From positions 1-34,125 of IMG/VR virus record IMGVR_UViG_3300017971_000569: a stretch of 34,125 nt of DNA. One strand, given 5' to 3'. Every line of letters starts with the position of its first letter. Position 1 is the stretch's first letter. The DNA comes from a virus. This document shows, piece by piece, positions 1 to 8,217 of the stretch. The notes under the pieces are model-generated. The model was not told the origin of the DNA and ran no database searches. It saw only the letters and a program-made list of their open reading frames with translations. The position numbers and the translations under genes were made by a program.

Positions 1-336
1 CATCCGGCCGACTTCCACCGCATCCTGCTTGATGGCGACCTCGTTTCCGCTTACGCGGCGCTCGAGCGCATCGAGGATGACGGAGATCCTGGCTACGGAG
101 TTTGACTGTTGCTGCAAAAGACTCTGTTGTGCCGTGAGCATTGCGCTGAGCTTCCCAATCTCTGCGGTATGGTCAACGACAGCCATGTTGAGCTGTATTC
201 CCCAGACAATCCCGCCAATCATGGCAAGGACTGTCGTTGGATTTACCCACTTATCCCACCAATGAGGAAATCTGCGCTCAGTTCCCTCATATCCGTGATA
301 ACCCTCCTTGTAGTCTATGTCGCTATGCTCTGGCAT
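1..336 (-). CDS. Membrane-anchored coiled-coil phage protein (partial, runs off left edge)
   Basis: An open frame of 112 codons reads from ATG at 336 to the window edge without a stop. GAGG lies 6 nt upstream of the start, and the start follows the stop of the preceding gene by 2 nt. About 35 polar residues (aromatic-rich, PHWWDKW) are followed by a single hydrophobic segment at roughly residues 34-55 (VLAMIGGIVWGIQLNMAVV) and then a Gln-rich, coiled-coil-like stretch that continues to the edge. One membrane span plus a coiled coil is seen in several phage classes, such as holin- or spanin-like proteins and virion accessory proteins; I cannot choose between them. It is the most distal visible gene of the late operon. 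The reading frame is well supported; the function is not. Confidence 0.7.
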   Translation of the reverse strand, partial: MPEHSDIDYKEGYHGYEGTERRFPHWWDKWVNPTTVLAMIGGIVWGIQLNMAVVDHTAEIGKLSAMLTAQQSLLQQQSNSVARISVILDALERRVSGNEVAIKQDAVEVGRM

Positions 337-338
337 GC

Positions 339-692
339 CTACCTCGTTGTCGATTTGTTCAGATAGATTTCACCCTCAGCAATGCGCTCCGGGACTCCGC
401 CGTTTGTTCCCTTGATGTCGTAAACAGCCTCATCGTTTCGCCAAGTGGCCGTATCGGTACCTTCAAGCGTGATGGTGAATTCGCCGTTCGCATCATCCGT
501 GAGAACAATTCCACCCTTCTCTGCATTGTCGAGATCAGCCAGCAGCTCAGAGGACTGCTTGTGCGGACGAACCTGCATCTCAAGCGTGTACCCGGCAAGA
601 GATATCGGGGATCTTGTCGCCTTGTCCCGGTACAGGTACTTGTGGGTGAAGTCCGAGCCCTGGTCGGGGAACAGATTTACCTTCGTCGCCAT
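339..692 (-). CDS. Putative BppU-like / Ig-fold virion protein
   Basis: 117 aa; GAGG precedes the ATG. The N-terminal pattern (DQGSDFTHKYLYRD followed by SLAGYTLEMQVR) and the later GEFTITLEGTDTATW and YDIKGTNG stretches resemble the beta-sandwich domain found at the N terminus of BppU-type baseplate proteins and in many small phage structural proteins. Such domains attach receptor-binding or accessory fibres to the virion. It follows the head-tail adaptor in the late operon, which fits a virion role. The resemblance is by pattern only and the function is inferred. Confidence 0.55.
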   Translation of the reverse strand: MATKVNLFPDQGSDFTHKYLYRDKATRSPISLAGYTLEMQVRPHKQSSELLADLDNAEKGGIVLTDDANGEFTITLEGTDTATWRNDEAVYDIKGTNGGVPERIAEGEIYLNKSTTR

Positions 693-694
693 GC

Positions 695-1420
695 TCAGTC
701 CTCGTCGTAGTCCCAGCTATTCCGGACACTCATCCCGGATCTGCGACCATGATACGCATGTGATTCACCCACCCAACTGACACCGGTCTCTCTCCGCTTG
801 TGAGCCAGGACATCTGCCGACAAGGCAGGGCCGAAGGCAGCGTCGTACTGGGCCATGTAGGTCTTTGCCAGCCCCGTGTCCTTGGTGTCTTCGTCAGGCA
901 GCATGAAGGCTCTGGCTGCCACGTAGTAGCAGAGGTTTTCATGGTGCGCGACCGGGATCTCAGGGACGTCGGTGTTATCGACAAGGGGAACGAGAGGCAG
1001 GCGTGAGGCCCTGATGGTCAGGGTATTGCCGTCCTCTGCTTGGCTCGGGGTGGGAATGAGCCGAATCGTGAGGTCGTTCTGCAGGTAGAACAGCGGCGAC
1101 CCGGGCTCCATCTCGCGCCATGCCGGCATGAGACGGTCAAGCTGATGCTTGGTTGCCTTGGGTATGGTCTGCTGGTTGTAAACCACCCGATCCACGAGAA
1201 CCACCCGTGGATCGAGGGCATACGATGCTGTGTTGACCACCAAGGGGATCTCGGTGATCTCTGCAGTCGTCTCGTCAACAAGAAGCCGCTGCCGCAGGCA
1301 CGCCTCTTCCTGCGCCCGATTCAGCCAGCGCAGGAGTTTTGAGGCACCCCAACGGTACGGGGTCTCTTCGTCGTCGAGAAAATCCCCACGAACGGTGTTC
1401 AGTAGGGCTTCAACGTCCAT
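695..1420 (-). CDS. Head-tail adaptor (connector) protein
   Basis: 241 aa. The start (MDVEALLNTVRGDFLDDEETPYRWGA) with the helical LLRWLNRAQEEACLRQRL, then alternating beta segments (VVLVDRVVYNQQ, LFYLQNDLTIRLIPTP, NTLTIRASRLPL) and a helix HHENLCYYVAARAF, is the layout of phage adaptor proteins that dock under the portal ring (gp6/P22 gp4-like family). It sits downstream of capsid and structural genes, where adaptor genes usually occur. The C-terminal 30 residues are charged and probably flexible. The SD is weak; translation may be coupled to the upstream gene, whose stop is 9 nt before this start. Confidence 0.65.
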   Translation of the reverse strand: MDVEALLNTVRGDFLDDEETPYRWGASKLLRWLNRAQEEACLRQRLLVDETTAEITEIPLVVNTASYALDPRVVLVDRVVYNQQTIPKATKHQLDRLMPAWREMEPGSPLFYLQNDLTIRLIPTPSQAEDGNTLTIRASRLPLVPLVDNTDVPEIPVAHHENLCYYVAARAFMLPDEDTKDTGLAKTYMAQYDAAFGPALSADVLAHKRRETGVSWVGESHAYHGRRSGMSVRNSWDYDED

Positions 1421-1429
1421 GAGACGCTA

Positions 1430-2107
1430 TCAGCCCGCGTACTGCGCAACGCCGCCGAGAGCTTCAGGGCTCGAGCCGTCAGCCTTCATCCAGACCACGA
1501 TCTCGACGGAGCCATCAAGTGTGGTATCAGGGTTGATGGTCCCGCGGACATCTCCGGTGGTTGCCGTTGCCGTTGCAGTAGATGCCTTGACCAGGGTGCT
1601 CGAGGAAAGCTCTTCGGTGTTGTCGGCGAACTGGAACAGGATGTCAGCCGCTGTGACGGCCGGATAAGGCAGGCCCAGGGCATCGGTGTCACCTACAGAA
1701 ATATTGCCGGCACACGCGGCGCTGGAGACGATAGACAGGATGCTCTTGAATGCCTTCTTGCCGGCAACAGTTCCAGCGTTGACACCAGTGATGGTTTCAA
1801 CCATAAGTTGACCGCCAATGTCGTAACCAGTGACCGTGAAAACGACAGCAGTATCAGCGCCGCTCGAGGTAATCGAGATGGCACGAGCAACGTCAAGGTC
1901 GGTTGCGCCAAGGGCCAGGGCGCCTGCTGCCGCATGAGCAGCAGCGGCACGCAAGGTCGTGGTTGCGCCGACAGTCGGGGTTCCAAGGGAAAGCTGCACC
2001 AGATTGCCGATGGGGGCTCCGGATCGGCCATTCATATTGAAGGCGCCGGGGTGATACGCACCCGCAAAAATCTGGGATGCGCGTGAAATTGTGTGTTTCG
2101 TGGTCAT
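1430..2107 (-). CDS. Phage structural protein, Ala/Thr/Gly-rich
   Basis: 225 aa; AGGAG lies about 9 nt upstream of ATG. The protein is rich in Ala, Thr, Gly and Val with repeated beta-strand-like segments (AVVFTVTGYDIGGQLMVETITGV, the glycine-rich LGLPYP and SVEIVVWMKADG) and few charged residues, as is common for capsid-associated beta proteins. It follows the major capsid gene after two terminators, so it may be expressed at a lower level than the capsid. I cannot say whether it is a decoration, fibre or head-completion protein. Confidence 0.55.
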   Translation of the reverse strand: MTTKHTISRASQIFAGAYHPGAFNMNGRSGAPIGNLVQLSLGTPTVGATTTLRAAAAHAAAGALALGATDLDVARAISITSSGADTAVVFTVTGYDIGGQLMVETITGVNAGTVAGKKAFKSILSIVSSAACAGNISVGDTDALGLPYPAVTAADILFQFADNTEELSSSTLVKASTATATATTGDVRGTINPDTTLDGSVEIVVWMKADGSSPEALGGVAQYAG

Positions 2108-2144
2108 GTGAACAAATCTCCTAGATCAGCCTTTCGGCAAGTTC

Positions 2145-2199
2145 AAAAAAGCCCGCCCCGGAGGAACTGGGGGCGGGCCAAAAACCCCCTTATCAGGGG
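2145..2199 (-). terminator. Two tandem intrinsic terminators after the capsid gene
   Basis: Read on the minus strand just after the capsid stop. First, a CCCCT-GATA-AGGGG hairpin (arms 2195-2199 and 2186-2190) followed by GTTTTT. Second, a 9-bp GC stem (arms 2170-2178 and 2151-2159) followed by TTTTTT. Both have the U-tract on the minus strand only. They separate the capsid gene from the next late gene and should raise the relative yield of capsid mRNA. Confidence 0.8.
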
Positions 2200-2207
2200 A
2201 CTACCGA

Positions 2208-3122
2208 TTACGCGGCGCCTTCGGAACCGAAGATGCCCCGCGGGTCAGTCCAGCCGAACGAATAACGCTCGCGGGCCTTGTACCGCAGGTTGCCGGTATC
2301 AAAATCACCCTGCATTCCGCGCTTCATTGCAACGCGGGTCATGTGCTTCAGGCCGTCCGGGCAGTCGGTCAGAATGAACCAAGCATCCGGGTCGGTGAGG
2401 CGGGTAATGGTGGTCGGATCACGAGAGAACACGCCCTTGGACACGATCGCACTGATGTCGTTATCGGCGGTGCCGACACGCATGGTGCTACGGGTCAGTC
2501 GGATCGAGTCGTACTCAAGCTCCGGTGGGACAACCAGCTTCTCAGCCATGAGGCTGATCGGCACCTGACGGTCATCGGTGGTCTTGCGAATCTGGATCAG
2601 AAGATCCTCGATCGCCTGTTCCGACAGGTCGGCAGGGGTTGACAGGCGGTTTGACATCGTGCCGCCGTTCAGCAGCGGGTGGGCAGTATTCAGCAAGCTG
2701 ACGCCGTCGCCGCCAGGGGCGGTTGCCGAGAAGGCCGCATTCAGGATCGCGGCACCCTTGATCTCCTTGGTGTGCTTCATGGCACGAGCCAGAGCCTTGG
2801 AGTATTTCGGGCCGAGACGCTGATACAGGTTGTCCTCGACTGCTTCCTCAGTGATAGCGAAAGCGAGTGCGATGGTCTCGTGGATATAGCGAGCAGTCCA
2901 CCCCTGCATGCCTTCATCAAAGCCGACCGCGGAGCCTTCAGGCTTGACCTGGGCAGCACCGAAACCGGTTTCCAGCACATCTTCTTCAAACGCCTTGTCA
3001 GAGCGTTCCGTGTCGTAGATCGACGTCCACTCATCCGGACGGGCACGATAGGCCATACCGAAATGAGTATTCAGACCTTCTTCAAGGTCTTTCGCGAACG
3101 TATTGCGATTCATAACGCCCAT
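2208..3122 (-). CDS. Major capsid protein (HK97-fold, Mu gpT-like)
   Basis: 304 aa, the usual size for this class. It opens with NRNTFAKDLEEGLNTHFG, contains TARYIHETIALAFAITEEAVEDN, the AHPLLNGG turn, a VPPELEYDSIRLTRS stretch and DAWFILTDCPDGLKHMTR, and ends in the aromatic ARERYSFGWTDPRGIFG. These are features of Mu gpT-type HK97-fold capsid subunits. GGAGG lies 9 nt before ATG 3122. It follows a scaffold-like gene and a putative decoration gene and is bounded downstream by two terminators, as expected for the most abundant virion protein. The family assignment is by pattern. Confidence 0.85.
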   Translation of the reverse strand: MGVMNRNTFAKDLEEGLNTHFGMAYRARPDEWTSIYDTERSDKAFEEDVLETGFGAAQVKPEGSAVGFDEGMQGWTARYIHETIALAFAITEEAVEDNLYQRLGPKYSKALARAMKHTKEIKGAAILNAAFSATAPGGDGVSLLNTAHPLLNGGTMSNRLSTPADLSEQAIEDLLIQIRKTTDDRQVPISLMAEKLVVPPELEYDSIRLTRSTMRVGTADNDISAIVSKGVFSRDPTTITRLTDPDAWFILTDCPDGLKHMTRVAMKRGMQGDFDTGNLRYKARERYSFGWTDPRGIFGSEGAA

Positions 3123-3124
3123 GA

Positions 3125-3700
3125 TTAGTCACCTCCCACGCCGGAGACAACACCGGTCAGAGCATGTTCAGCGAACATGACCTCGACTTCAGCGTAGGCG
3201 CCGTATTCATTACCGACTTCGCGCAACAGACCGTAGATCCGAAGGCTTTTGCCAGTGGTAGCGGTTGCCGAGGCTTGCGCCTGAGCACCAGAACGGCCGG
3301 TTTTGGTATTACCAGTACCTGCCACCCAGTCGCACAAGGCACCAACATCTGCTGCTGCCACGGTGTCTGCCTGGGCACGGAAGATGATGTTCGGGTCATC
3401 GTAGACCAGAGCCTCACAGACAGTGTTTGCCTCGAGCGCCTGCGCAGCAGGCCAGTAAGGCTTGAAGGTTACGCGGCCTTCCCCATCGATGAAATTGCAG
3501 CCGGCGAACACGCCGATTGCGTTGACCGTACCAGCAGGCGCGATCTCGATGTTATTGCCGGTCCCGGTCATCATTACGACATCGCCGGAATAGATGGCGT
3601 TTGCGTAGCCATCGGCGATACTGTAAGCCCCGTTGGCGACAGCGCCGCCTCCGAGTTTCCGGGACGGACGCAACCCATAGGGAGCGTTGTTGTTAGACAT
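3125..3700 (-). CDS. Putative capsid decoration/stabilisation protein
   Basis: 191 aa, directly upstream of the capsid gene in transcription; the stop is 2 nt before the capsid start. The N terminus (NNNAPYGLRPSRKLGGGAVANGAYSIAD) and the repeated small beta segments (SGDVVMMTGTGNNIEIAPAG, IGVFAGCNFI) match a group of phage structural proteins encoded beside Mu-gpT-like capsid genes. An outer-surface role is inferred from position. GAGG lies 9 nt before the start. An alternative is an internal head protein. Confidence 0.55.
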   Translation of the reverse strand: MSNNNAPYGLRPSRKLGGGAVANGAYSIADGYANAIYSGDVVMMTGTGNNIEIAPAGTVNAIGVFAGCNFIDGEGRVTFKPYWPAAQALEANTVCEALVYDDPNIIFRAQADTVAAADVGALCDWVAGTGNTKTGRSGAQAQASATATTGKSLRIYGLLREVGNEYGAYAEVEVMFAEHALTGVVSGVGGD

Positions 3701-3740
3701 AAGTCTAGTCCTCGTCTAAAAGATTGTGATTGGGTTCTTT

Positions 3741-4355
3741 TCAGTCGTCGTCGGAGACAGGTGCCGGCCGATGACCGGTGTCTACGCTAGAACTGTGCGT
3801 CTTATTCACAGGGCCGAAACCTTTCCCGGGCTCCTGTGCTTGAGCAAGAATGCCGTTCACAGCCTCCATCTGACGATTCGCCATTGCAGCGTTGTGCGCA
3901 GCGTGCGACTTATGCAGTTTCTCTGGCCGTTCCATGAGGACGATGCCGTCCATTCCGATGATGTCGCCGAATTGGCGAGTGTTCACGGTAGGGGCAAACG
4001 ATCCCTTTGGCACTGTGTTCGCGTTGCGAGGACGATACCCTTGGTTCATCTTTTGCATCACGTTTTTGGGATCATCCATGCCGCCGAGCTTGGTTCGTAC
4101 CCATCTCTGGACGAACCCCGGTCGTGGTGGGATGTTTTTCGTATCTAGGAGTCCCGATTGAGTCCACTGATCCTGATAGGATTCGTGGATCTCATCCCCT
4201 TCACGCGATTCCATTGCGCGAGAGGTGCGATTGTCTTCGGGGGGCTTTTCGCCGTAGGCCTCTTTCCCCTGGAAGGCATCATCGATCAGGCTGCCAAGTC
4301 CATTCTCTGACGTTACAGAATCATCCTTCGTATTACCAGTGCTTCTTGCGACCAT
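3741..4355 (-). CDS. Unknown head-operon protein
   Basis: 204 aa; AAGGAG lies 7 nt before ATG. The protein is polar, with a Ser/Asp/Asn-rich N-terminal third, a central PRPGFVQRWVRTKLGGMDDPKNVMQKM stretch and the motif GIVLMERPEKLHKSHAAHNAAM. It has no membrane segment or signal peptide. Position between scaffold and decoration genes suggests a minor head or assembly role. I recognise no family. Confidence 0.6.
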   Translation of the reverse strand: MVARSTGNTKDDSVTSENGLGSLIDDAFQGKEAYGEKPPEDNRTSRAMESREGDEIHESYQDQWTQSGLLDTKNIPPRPGFVQRWVRTKLGGMDDPKNVMQKMNQGYRPRNANTVPKGSFAPTVNTRQFGDIIGMDGIVLMERPEKLHKSHAAHNAAMANRQMEAVNGILAQAQEPGKGFGPVNKTHSSSVDTGHRPAPVSDDD

Positions 4356-4365
4356 TATAGTCTCC

Positions 4366-5208
4366 TTAGAGCGGTTTGTTGCGATCGATCCAACCTTTTC
4401 GGTCTGAAGGACTGTTTGGGTCGAGCCCAGCGTTCTTCATCTTCTGAAGGTCAGTACGAGTGAGGGCACCTTGGCGCGAAGCCGGCCGGCGGCTACCCGA
4501 TTCACGGGACACACCGGGAGTTGCTCCACGCCTTGGTTTTTCAACCTCATCGTCAGGATCATCAATCTCAACCTCCTTGTCGTATCCGCCGAGGCGGCGA
4601 TCCAACTCTTCGTAGAGGTCAGGGTCAGTTACCTTGTACCCCTCGCCGATAAGCTGGCGCTCGATCTTGGCCGCGTTTGCCGCCTTCTCTTGGTCTTCAC
4701 CAAGCCAGTCCTCGTTTTCCTCCACCCAGGCGGCCGCTGCCTTGGACAGTCCGGAGGTATTCGTCCGCGGTGCCGGCTCATCCCTCTCGATCTCAACAGG
4801 CTTTTCCGCACGTTGGCGGCGACGATCGCGCATATCCATCCGGATATCCGTCAGTTCGTCGTTCAGCTTGTTGTACTCACCCATCTCGCCGGCCTCGAGT
4901 GCCGCATCACGGCGGGCCTGCAGATCCTTGGCGCGGGTATCCAGCCCCTCGGTCTCGCGTTCCTCGTACTGGCTGAGCCGTTCCTTTGCCTCCTTAAGCT
5001 CGCGAGCGATCCGCTGCGCGTTCGTTTCCGTTTCGGCAAGCCGGTCGGCCAGGGCCTTGCGCTTGCTGACTTCCTTCGCGATGCGCTTGTTAACGCGCTT
5101 ACCATAGGACTCGTCATCGTCCTCGTCATGGTCGATTACCCCAGCCTCCAGTGCCTCACGGGCATCGGGGGTCAGGTCGTCTTCAACTTCATGCTGTTCT
5201 TCGCCCAT
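4366..5208 (-). CDS. Putative capsid scaffolding protein
   Basis: 280 aa, highly charged. The N terminus is acidic (EEQHEVEDDLTPDAREALEAG). A long Arg/Glu-rich coiled coil covers roughly residues 35-115, with an acidic linker after it. The C-terminal tail is basic (residues ~235-280, TRTDLQKMKNAGLDPNSP and WIDRNKPL). Coiled coil plus a basic C-terminal capsid-binding tail is the usual plan of phage scaffolds, and it lies between portal and capsid genes. GGGG precedes the ATG by about 6 nt. A protease domain is not evident. Confidence 0.7.
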   Translation of the reverse strand: MGEEQHEVEDDLTPDAREALEAGVIDHDEDDDESYGKRVNKRIAKEVSKRKALADRLAETETNAQRIARELKEAKERLSQYEERETEGLDTRAKDLQARRDAALEAGEMGEYNKLNDELTDIRMDMRDRRRQRAEKPVEIERDEPAPRTNTSGLSKAAAAWVEENEDWLGEDQEKAANAAKIERQLIGEGYKVTDPDLYEELDRRLGGYDKEVEIDDPDDEVEKPRRGATPGVSRESGSRRPASRQGALTRTDLQKMKNAGLDPNSPSDRKGWIDRNKPL

Positions 5209-5218
5209 TTCGTACCCC

Positions 5219-5623
5219 TTAGCAGTAGATCATCACGGAGTCCGGAGACGGGATAACCGCCAGGACTTCGTCATCATTGATGAGACGCAGTGCAACGTAA
5301 TCGTTACCGTCGCTGTTTCGTACCTGCATCTGCTGCCCGGAGTAGGCGCCGTAGGCAACCATGTCTCCCACGCTGCACCATGGGTCGCAGTCTTGGAACT
5401 TCACGTGCTTGTAGCAGAGCGGCCCCATAGCCACGACCCTGCCAATGTGCCGCAAGTGCTCCTTCGCCTCTTTCGCCCGTTCGGGTAGCACGATCCCACC
5501 CTGGGTCTTTTCCTCGATCTTGATTGGCTCGATAAGTACCCGCCAACCGGCAGGTATCGGGTAGTCCTTCGGGTTCACTTCACCCAAGGGGGATTCTGCG
5601 GCAAGTGCCGTGTTAATCATCAT
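5219..5623 (-). CDS. GroES-like co-chaperonin (Cpn10 fold)
   Basis: 134 aa. The region from residue ~24 reads as a Cpn10 domain: WRVLIEPIKIEEKTQGGIVLP, then a GRVVAMG turn, a GDMVAYGAYSG stretch (cf. GDIVIF in GroES) and EVLAVIP near the end. The mobile-loop anchor Ile-Val-Leu (residues ~44-46), which contacts GroEL in known cochaperonins, is intact. The start is set at ATG 5623 with GAGG 6 nt upstream (ATG 5620 also possible); the ATGATGATTAA junction overlaps the previous stop, showing coupling. Lying beside scaffold and capsid genes, it probably redirects host GroEL to fold capsid proteins, as T4 gp31 does; that role is inferred. A non-GroES Ala/Glu-rich leader of about 20 residues precedes the domain. 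Confidence 0.8.
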   Translation of the reverse strand: MMINTALAAESPLGEVNPKDYPIPAGWRVLIEPIKIEEKTQGGIVLPERAKEAKEHLRHIGRVVAMGPLCYKHVKFQDCDPWCSVGDMVAYGAYSGQQMQVRNSDGNDYVALRLINDDEVLAVIPSPDSVMIYC

Positions 5624-5837
5624 CCTCGTCCTCTTCAAGGTATGTTTTGACCACAGCACTCAAATCATCAAGCACCTGATTGAGCGTTTTAATCCGCTCC
5701 GCCCTGCGCTTGTAGTCCACGAAATCGACCGCTCGGCCGCTCGCAAGAGCTTCAGTCTCGGTGTCGATGCGTTCCCAGAGCTGTTTTTCAATAGCCCCGA
5801 GCAGCGCATCGTGTTGGTGTTTAAGTTTCCGAATCAT
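5613..5837 (-). CDS. Small charged helical protein between portal and GroES-like genes
   Basis: 74 aa, predicted almost wholly helical (IRKLKHQHDALLGAIEKQLWERI and YKRRAERIKTLNQVLDDL) with an acidic tail EEDEDDD. It overlaps the portal stop by 17 nt and the GroES-like start, so it is part of one coupled string. No family recognised; a minor head or chaperone-adaptor role is only suggested by position. Confidence 0.6.
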   Translation of the reverse strand: MIRKLKHQHDALLGAIEKQLWERIDTETEALASGRAVDFVDYKRRAERIKTLNQVLDDLSAVVKTYLEEDEDDD

Positions 5838-8217
5838 TGCCGCGCTCTATCTTGTCCAGCGCAGCTTCCGTCATTGCAGCTTCCTGCTCTGCCTTGCGCT
5901 TCCCTGCTTCTGCTTCGCGGGCAATCTTGGCCTCAGCCTCCGCGTCTTTGCGCTCAATGTCCGAGAGCGCCAGGGCATCCTTGCGGTCAATATCCGCCTG
6001 AGCGGCGCGATCCTTCATCTGGATGTCGGATGCAATCTTCAGTTGCTCGCCGGCACCGTTGTCTCCCTCCCCCTCTACGGCCGCTGCTTCAAGGCCGATG
6101 GTCTGTGGTGCCATGAGTTGCGTCACCTGGGCGGCCTGCTGTGCAATAAAGTTCTGCATGGTCGGGTCTTGCAGGGATTCAGGCGTCAAGCCCAACTGCC
6201 GCAGCATCTGTATGGTGTACCAGTGCGCCATGTGCTCCGCTTGGTGCGCTTTGTAGAAGGGCTCGAGATCGGCCTTCAGGTCGTCGGGCACCATCTGTTC
6301 CCACCACATGCCGTGGGCCGTGATATGGGCCAAGTGATCCTGTTCCGGGAACGCCTTGACTGCCTCGTTCATAAACAGCATCCGGCCCTCGGTGATCGGA
6401 TCGACAGGTTGGGCTTCTTCTGGCGACGGGATCAGCTCATCCACCTTGGCAACCTGCATCGAGGTCAGCATCCGGCGATGCACGGCACGCATGTCGTAGA
6501 TTTCCGGCGCCCGGGATGCCAGCTCAACAACGCCCTGTGCCTGGGCAATCCGCTGGGTGTTTGTGACCACGTTCGGGTCAGAGACAGGAACAACATCCAC
6601 CCGGGCGTCAAAGTCCGTATTCAGGATGACTGACTCAGCCTCTTCCACCATGTAGGGGTACTCGGCCGGCAGGAACTCCGAATACAGATCCGCCATGATC
6701 TTGAATTCTTCCGCGTGCGCCTCGTGAATACGCTTGTGGATCGCGGAGAAAACCTTTAGCCCCTGCTCGATAAGCGCCAGGGTGGTGCCGACTGGACCAT
6801 TGTTGTTGGCATCGCCAACCAGATTCTCCGTTGTTGACGTGAAGCGCCGGCCAACCTGATCGAGATAGCCAAGCATCTCAAACAGGCCCTTTGATGGCTC
6901 CCGGTACTCCATCGGATAGAAGCACTTTGCCAATTCCTCGGCGGTCATGTCTGTGTCGCGCCACTCACCCATGCCAAGCGGTTCGTCCGACTGCAGCTTG
7001 GCATCACGCGACTTGAAGCCGCCCTTCATGTTGGCGAAGCCGGCAGCGTCGAGGTATGCACGCAGGGCGCCGGTCGCCGCTGCCGCAAGACCGCCGATCA
7101 TGTGGACAAAGCCGTAGCCGTAGAAGCCGAACCCGGGCATAAACCGGTAATGGGTGACGTTCAGCCGGCGCTCTTTGCGCTGATCTCCCTCCTTCCAGCC
7201 TCGGCGGATAGCCAGAACCGCTTGGTTCTCCTTCTCCACCGTGACGATGTACGGCAGGGCAATCCCAGTTGGGCGGCCGTCAGGCCCCATATCCTCAAAC
7301 CCCTCGAGATCGAGGAAGCAGTAACACTCGAGCAGGGTGTATCCGGCATTTTCCTCGTAATCGACGGCCTCGCTTCCCTCAATGCGGTCGATCGCATCGT
7401 GAACACTGGTGTTCTCCAGACCAACGCCAGTCGGATCCGCAAAATGCTTGGGCTGCCGGTAGTAGCCCATCTGCACCAGCTTCTTGATGTCGTTTCCAGA
7501 AAAGTTCGGCATCCGGTGCGTGTAGCGGGTGGCTGTCTTCAGCGATGTCGCCTTGTAGGGAACCAAGAAGTCTGCAGCCTCGACGTAATCAGACCGAACC
7601 ATTGCCATCTGTGGATCAAAATACTGCTTCTTGAACGTCGAGCCCGACATCGGGAGACGCATCAGCATCCGATCCTCTTCGTCAAAGCCGCCGTTGACCT
7701 GGGTGTACTGCCAGTTCATAAAGTCTTTGACCCGGGTGGCCTGAGCCTCGACTTCCGGCGTCTTCACACCCATGACAACAGTTTTCACCGGGCCGCCGGC
7801 AGGCCATACCTCGGCAATAGCCCTGGCCTGGAAGTTGGAGCAGGCTTCAGCCAACAGCGGGTGAGTGGCCTCCGTTGCGCCCTTGAACTTGTTCACCGCA
7901 CTCTCGTCGGTGATGAGGCCAAGCAATACCATCCCGCGGCGCTCGCGGTCGTACCACTCCTTGCGACCTGACTCGTCACGATCGCACCACTCATCAACGT
8001 CCTGAGCAATCTCAACGAGAACACCCTCGTCAACGAACTCAGCCAAGTTGGCATAATGCTCGTCAGGGCTCTGCATCTCGGACGCCGGCATCAGCATGTC
8101 GGCCTCTTCGTCCGTCAGGATCTCATCCCCGTACTCGTCAGCCATGAGGCTCAGACGAGCAATCTCTTCGTCGGGGGTCTCGCTCAAAGGGAGCACATCA
8201 GCCATAGAATCCGCCAT
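5821..8217 (-). CDS. Portal protein
   Basis: 798 aa from ATG 8217, which has GGAG 5 nt upstream and overlaps the end of the terminase gene; longer starts lie further inside terL. Recognisable portal features: an acidic N-terminal segment, the KFKGATEATHPLLAEACSNFQARAIAEV helix, the wing/stem region, and RRFTSTTENLVGDANNNGPVGTTLALIEQGLKVFSAIHKRIHEAHAEEFK, typical of large P22-type podovirus/siphovirus portals. Residues ~715-798 form a Lys/Glu/Ala-rich coiled coil, consistent with a barrel-like extension. It forms the dodecameric DNA entry vertex and docks TerL. It is immediately downstream of terL, the classical order. Confidence 0.85.
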   Translation of the reverse strand: MADSMADVLPLSETPDEEIARLSLMADEYGDEILTDEEADMLMPASEMQSPDEHYANLAEFVDEGVLVEIAQDVDEWCDRDESGRKEWYDRERRGMVLLGLITDESAVNKFKGATEATHPLLAEACSNFQARAIAEVWPAGGPVKTVVMGVKTPEVEAQATRVKDFMNWQYTQVNGGFDEEDRMLMRLPMSGSTFKKQYFDPQMAMVRSDYVEAADFLVPYKATSLKTATRYTHRMPNFSGNDIKKLVQMGYYRQPKHFADPTGVGLENTSVHDAIDRIEGSEAVDYEENAGYTLLECYCFLDLEGFEDMGPDGRPTGIALPYIVTVEKENQAVLAIRRGWKEGDQRKERRLNVTHYRFMPGFGFYGYGFVHMIGGLAAAATGALRAYLDAAGFANMKGGFKSRDAKLQSDEPLGMGEWRDTDMTAEELAKCFYPMEYREPSKGLFEMLGYLDQVGRRFTSTTENLVGDANNNGPVGTTLALIEQGLKVFSAIHKRIHEAHAEEFKIMADLYSEFLPAEYPYMVEEAESVILNTDFDARVDVVPVSDPNVVTNTQRIAQAQGVVELASRAPEIYDMRAVHRRMLTSMQVAKVDELIPSPEEAQPVDPITEGRMLFMNEAVKAFPEQDHLAHITAHGMWWEQMVPDDLKADLEPFYKAHQAEHMAHWYTIQMLRQLGLTPESLQDPTMQNFIAQQAAQVTQLMAPQTIGLEAAAVEGEGDNGAGEQLKIASDIQMKDRAAQADIDRKDALALSDIERKDAEAEAKIAREAEAGKRKAEQEAAMTEAALDKIERGNDSET

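Noticed and set aside
7102-7971. Long plus-strand ORF opposite the portal gene
   Set aside because: Shadow of the portal gene; low-quality protein and no SD.
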